7,423 nt of DNA from Chloroflexota bacterium (GTDB lineage Bacteria > Chloroflexota > Dehalococcoidia > Bin125), in assembly GCA_026707335.1 (NCBI GenBank), contig JAPOXB010000221.1, positions 4,279 through 11,701 on the forward strand, read 5' to 3'. Positions 4,923-7,423 of this stretch are shown here, in pieces (position 1 is the stretch's first letter; each line of letters opens with the position of its first letter). A program made the translations under genes and the position numbers. The notes beneath the pieces are model-generated. The model saw nothing but the letters and a program-made list of their open reading frames with translations, ran no database searches and was not told the origin of the DNA.

Positions 4923-5813
4923 ATGACGATTGCAGAACTCGGGACGGCGCCGGCCACCGACAGCGTGATGCTGGAGTTGGAGAAGTACGGCCTCGTCCAG
5001 TACGCGCTGGAACTGACGGCCTACGGCGTGACCATCGTCCCGCCGGAGAAGATGCGCTCGGCGCCGGGCTTCGTCGATCGGCTGAAGAGCGCCATCCTGC
5101 GCGCCTGCGAGCGGCGCAACGACCTCGAGATCGGCGACCCCGACACCTGCACGATGCGGTTCAGCACGCTCAACCAGCGCATCTGGAACCTGCTCAAGGA
5201 GGACGAGGTCTTCGTCGAGGCCGCGACCAACCCCTGCACCCTGGCGATGGCCCGCTGGCTGCTCGGCAGCAGCTGCGTGCTCTCCTCGACGAACTGGATC
5301 ATCAAGCCGCGCAACCGCGCGCCGCTCAACCTGCACAGCGACGCCCACGGCATCCCGCCCGGCGGCGGCCACATCGCCCACACCGCGAATCTCTCCTGGC
5401 TCTGCACCGACTACACCGGCACCGACGACGGCCCCACCGTCTTCGTGCCCGGCAGTCACCGCTACGGCCGCGCCACCCTGCCCCACGAGCGCGACCTCGC
5501 CACGACGCCCTTCAAGACGATCTCGCTCAACGCGAAGGCCGGTTCGATGGCCATCTGGCACGGCGGCACCTGGCACGGCGCGATGCCGCGCGAGGAGATC
5601 GGGCTGCGCGTGACGCTGGTGCTCAACTACATGCGCCGCCACATGCGCCCGATCCACGAGTGGACCGCCGACGACTTCTCGCCCGAGATCCGCGCCAAGT
5701 ACCCGGAGATCGAGCGCATCCTGCCGCCGCGCTTCTACCCCTGGGAGGACGAGAACGAGCACCCGGAACGCGGCGAGGCCCTCATCCGCACCGGCACCGA
5801 CCCGTTCGAGTAG
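4923..5813 (+). CDS. Phytanoyl-CoA dioxygenase (PhyH) family Fe(II)/2-oxoglutarate oxygenase
   Basis: A 296-residue cytoplasmic protein of the PhyH family. These enzymes hydroxylate (or sometimes halogenate or desaturate) small molecules, coupled to decarboxylation of 2-oxoglutarate. The metal ligands are His138 and Asp140 in LHSDAHG and His218 in GTWHGA. Arg229, 11 residues after the last His, fits the 2-oxoglutarate carboxylate anchor. The family signature GPTVFVPGSH is at 170-179. Because the HxD carboxylate is present, hydroxylation is more likely than halogenation. The length is normal for the family, and the start is fixed by the strong AAGGAGG site. The gene stands alone on its strand after the MFS pair and converges on a desaturase. 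The substrate is unknown; bacterial members act on lipids, amino acids, antibiotics and phosphonates, so phytanoyl-CoA should not be assumed. Confidence 0.88.
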   Translation: MTIAELGTAPATDSVMLELEKYGLVQYALELTAYGVTIVPPEKMRSAPGFVDRLKSAILRACERRNDLEIGDPDTCTMRFSTLNQRIWNLLKEDEVFVEAATNPCTLAMARWLLGSSCVLSSTNWIIKPRNRAPLNLHSDAHGIPPGGGHIAHTANLSWLCTDYTGTDDGPTVFVPGSHRYGRATLPHERDLATTPFKTISLNAKAGSMAIWHGGTWHGAMPREEIGLRVTLVLNYMRRHMRPIHEWTADDFSPEIRAKYPEIERILPPRFYPWEDENEHPERGEALIRTGTDPFE

Positions 5814-5820
5814 GGCCCCG

Positions 5821-7020
5821 TCAGACGCGGACCCGGTCCTCCTCCGGGTCGAGCGCCCCGATCGACGCGGCCATGTCGGCCGTGCCCTCGGGCGGGGCGG
5901 GCAGGCCCACGACCGCCACCTCGCTGGTCATCGCCGGGCGGGCCGTGGCCGGCAGCGGCGTGTCGAACTGGTAGCCGGGCTCGCGGAGTTGGCGCAGCCA
6001 GGCGCCGCGCATCTCGCGCCATGCGCCGAGCACCGAGCGCCGCTCCGGCAGGTCGTCCGCGATCTCGCGGCTGAGGCGCTTGAGGTTGTAGCAGGGCACG
6101 CCCGCGTACATGTGATGCTCGATGTGCCGCTCCATGTGCCAGTACAGGAACGACGACAGCGGGTCGGCCTTGACCGTGCGGACGCAGAGCCGGAAGTCGG
6201 GCACGTTGTCGCGCAGGCCCGCGTGCTGCGTCTGCCCCAGGGAGTACTTCCACACGTTGGCCACGAAGACGCCGCCGCTGACCAGGATCATGAGCCACCA
6301 GAGCTGGAACGCGATCGACAGCACGATGACCGCGCCGTGGAAGAGCAGCAGGAAGCGCGCCCAGCGCACGGCCGCCCGGTACGTCTCGGGATGCACCTCC
6401 GAGAGCGCCGCCGTCCACTGCGTCGCGTGCACGCCGCTGTGTGAGCTGGCCGTCTGCACGTCGAAGCGTCCCAGCGCCGTCAGCACGACCGAGCGCAGCA
6501 GCCGGAACATGCCCCGCACGTTGACGCTGCACATCTCCAGCAGGAGCAGCGGATGCAGCGACGGTTCCTTCGGCAGCAAGACCTCGCGGTCGCCGTCGGG
6601 GAAGAGCGTGTAGCGATGGTGATACGTGTGGCTCATCCGGTACTCGTTGTAGTTCCACCAGCCGGGGACGCTGAACAGCCGCATGAAGAAGCGGTTGAGC
6701 GCCGGCGTCCGGAACACGGTGCCGTGCGCCAACTCGTGCGTCGCGAGGCCGGGGAGGAAGGCGATCACGGCCCCGTAGAACCACAGCGCGACGCCGAACA
6801 CGGCCCACCAGCCCTGCTCGAAGGCGACCGCCGTCAGCGCCCCCAGCGCCACGATCAGCCCCAAGTGCCCCAGCGCGTGGGTGAGGCCCTTGCGGTCGCT
6901 GCGCTCCATCAACTCCCACAGCGTCGGCTTGTCGATCGGCGAGCGGTACCACTTGACGCGCAGGCGCTTGCGCACCTCGCTCAGCGGCTCCCAGGTGCGG
7001 GTCGCGGTGGCGGTCGTCAT
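5821..7020 (-). CDS. Membrane fatty acid desaturase (three-histidine-box, FA_desaturase family)
   Basis: A 399-residue integral membrane di-iron enzyme that introduces double bonds into acyl chains, or hydroxylates related lipids, using oxygen and an electron donor not encoded here. The histidine boxes are HELAH (95-99), HTYHH (131-135) and HIEHH (299-303, with a further His295), all facing the cytoplasm in this family. Hydrophobic segments lie around 53-93 and before the third box. Length and box spacing are typical. ATG 7020 is supported by GGGAGGAG (7036-7029), 8 bases upstream. A possible -10, TATCCT, is read on the - strand at 7072-7067. The gene ends 7 bp from the PhyH stop and is separated by 62 bp from the ABC permease upstream. 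Substrate (fatty acid, carotenoid or other) cannot be decided; alkane-hydroxylase-like and sphingolipid-type members share the boxes. Confidence 0.9.
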   Translation of the reverse strand: MTTATATRTWEPLSEVRKRLRVKWYRSPIDKPTLWELMERSDRKGLTHALGHLGLIVALGALTAVAFEQGWWAVFGVALWFYGAVIAFLPGLATHELAHGTVFRTPALNRFFMRLFSVPGWWNYNEYRMSHTYHHRYTLFPDGDREVLLPKEPSLHPLLLLEMCSVNVRGMFRLLRSVVLTALGRFDVQTASSHSGVHATQWTAALSEVHPETYRAAVRWARFLLLFHGAVIVLSIAFQLWWLMILVSGGVFVANVWKYSLGQTQHAGLRDNVPDFRLCVRTVKADPLSSFLYWHMERHIEHHMYAGVPCYNLKRLSREIADDLPERRSVLGAWREMRGAWLRQLREPGYQFDTPLPATARPAMTSEVAVVGLPAPPEGTADMAASIGALDPEEDRVRV

Positions 7021-7082
7021 TGCCGGTTCTCCTCCCGGACTCGGCGCGCACGCACGGGTCGGGACGAGGATAGCGCCCGCCG

Positions 7083-7423
7083 CTAGCGGATGTTGCGCAG
7101 GCGCGGGTCGAAGGCGTCCCGGACGCCGTCGCCGACGAAGTTGAAGGACATCACCATCAGGACGATGGCGATCGCCGGCCCGGCGAGCGGCCAGGCGGTG
7201 CGCGTCAGGATGGTCTTGTTCGCGTCGGCGGCCATCCGCCCCCAGGCGGGCGCGGGCTCCTGCACGCCCGCGCCGATGAAGCTGAGCCCCGCCTCGACGA
7301 GGATGATGCCGGCCGCCGAGAGCGAGGCCAGCACCATGATGGGCGCGACGACGTTGGGCAGCAGGTGGCGCGCCATGATCCGGGCCGGGGTCGCGCCGAT
7401 CGCGCGGGCGGCGTCGACGTAGA
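7083..7423 (-). CDS. Peptide/nickel-type ABC transporter permease, DppC/OppC family (3' end only)
   Basis: The C-terminal 113 residues of an inner-membrane permease of the binding-protein-dependent family; the 5' part lies beyond the right edge. The frame stays open to the window end, so the internal ATG at 7376 is not the start. The EAA loop that contacts the ATPase is visible as DAARAIGATPARI followed by RHLLPN, then the segment LVEAGLSFIGAG and an AWG motif characteristic of DppC/OppC proteins (PxPxWG), and a last membrane helix ending in VGDGVRDAFDPRLR. Partner genes (DppB-like permease, binding protein, ATPases) would be expected outside the window. Substrate is unknown: dipeptides, oligopeptides, nickel or sugars are all possible. 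Confidence 0.92.
   Translation of the reverse strand, partial: YVDAARAIGATPARIMARHLLPNVVAPIMVLASLSAAGIILVEAGLSFIGAGVQEPAPAWGRMAADANKTILTRTAWPLAGPAIAIVLMVMSFNFVGDGVRDAFDPRLRNIR

Noticed and set aside
1906..4926. A 1006-codon + strand open frame spanning both MFS genes
   Set aside because: It is a shifted frame of the MFS genes with Arg/Pro/Ala/Gly-rich sequence and no recognisable domain.
1718..4957. A 1079-codon open frame on the - strand opposite both MFS genes
   Set aside because: Its product is low-complexity (Asp/Glu/Arg/Gly/Ala-rich) and internally repeated only because the MFS genes are duplicated. It results from third-position GC bias, and the + strand frames carry clear MFS motifs.
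4770..5762. A 330-codon - strand frame opposite the PhyH gene
   Set aside because: Composition is typical of a GC-bias shadow, with no domain visible; the + strand gene has an intact HxD...H site and a strong Shine-Dalgarno site.
5735..7051. A 438-codon - strand frame overlapping the desaturase
   Set aside because: Out of frame with the histidine boxes and Arg/Ala-rich throughout; the 5821-7020 frame carries the desaturase motifs and a good ribosome site.

Overview
The window is about 7.4 kb of very GC-rich bacterial DNA (roughly 70% G+C by eye). Coding is dense, with short gaps between genes and strong third-position GC bias. That bias leaves long spurious open frames opposite the real genes. 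The gene families are consistent with an environmental or soil high-GC bacterium, for example Chloroflexota or Actinomycetota. I cannot assign a taxon from sequence alone. No RNA gene, CRISPR array, insertion sequence or phage gene is visible.

Layout, left to right: (1) a 5'-truncated alpha/beta hydrolase on the + strand that carries the full residue set of fluoroacetate/haloacetate dehalogenases; (2) convergent to it, a short-chain dehydrogenase/reductase (SDR) with a normal nucleotide-binding fold but all four residues of the classical catalytic tetrad replaced; (3) a 162-bp divergent intergenic region; (4) two head-to-tail DHA2-type (14-helix) MFS exporters on the + strand, about 82% identical to each other; (5) a phytanoyl-CoA-dioxygenase (PhyH) family Fe(II)/2-oxoglutarate oxygenase on the + strand with a recognisable -10 box and a strong ribosome binding site; (6) ending 7 bp from it, a convergent three-histidine-box membrane fatty acid desaturase; (7) the 3' end of a DppC/OppC-type peptide ABC transporter permease on the - strand, running off the right edge.

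The most unusual part is the MFS tandem. The two coding sequences have diverged to about 82% protein identity, yet a 133-bp block (1746-1878 and 3309-3441) is perfectly identical in both. It covers the noncoding leader plus the first 41 coding bases. Each leader copy contains a 28-codon Arg/Pro-rich open frame whose stop overlaps the transporter start as ATGA. It also contains two strong, mutually exclusive GC-rich hairpins. This resembles the architecture of a leader-peptide or attenuation control element for drug efflux genes. That function is inference only; recent gene conversion is the main competing explanation.

The genes do not form one operon, because strands alternate. The + strand MFS1-MFS2 pair may be co-transcribed. 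The dehalogenase, SDR, PhyH and desaturase are probably separate metabolic units. No single shared pathway can be demonstrated from the window.
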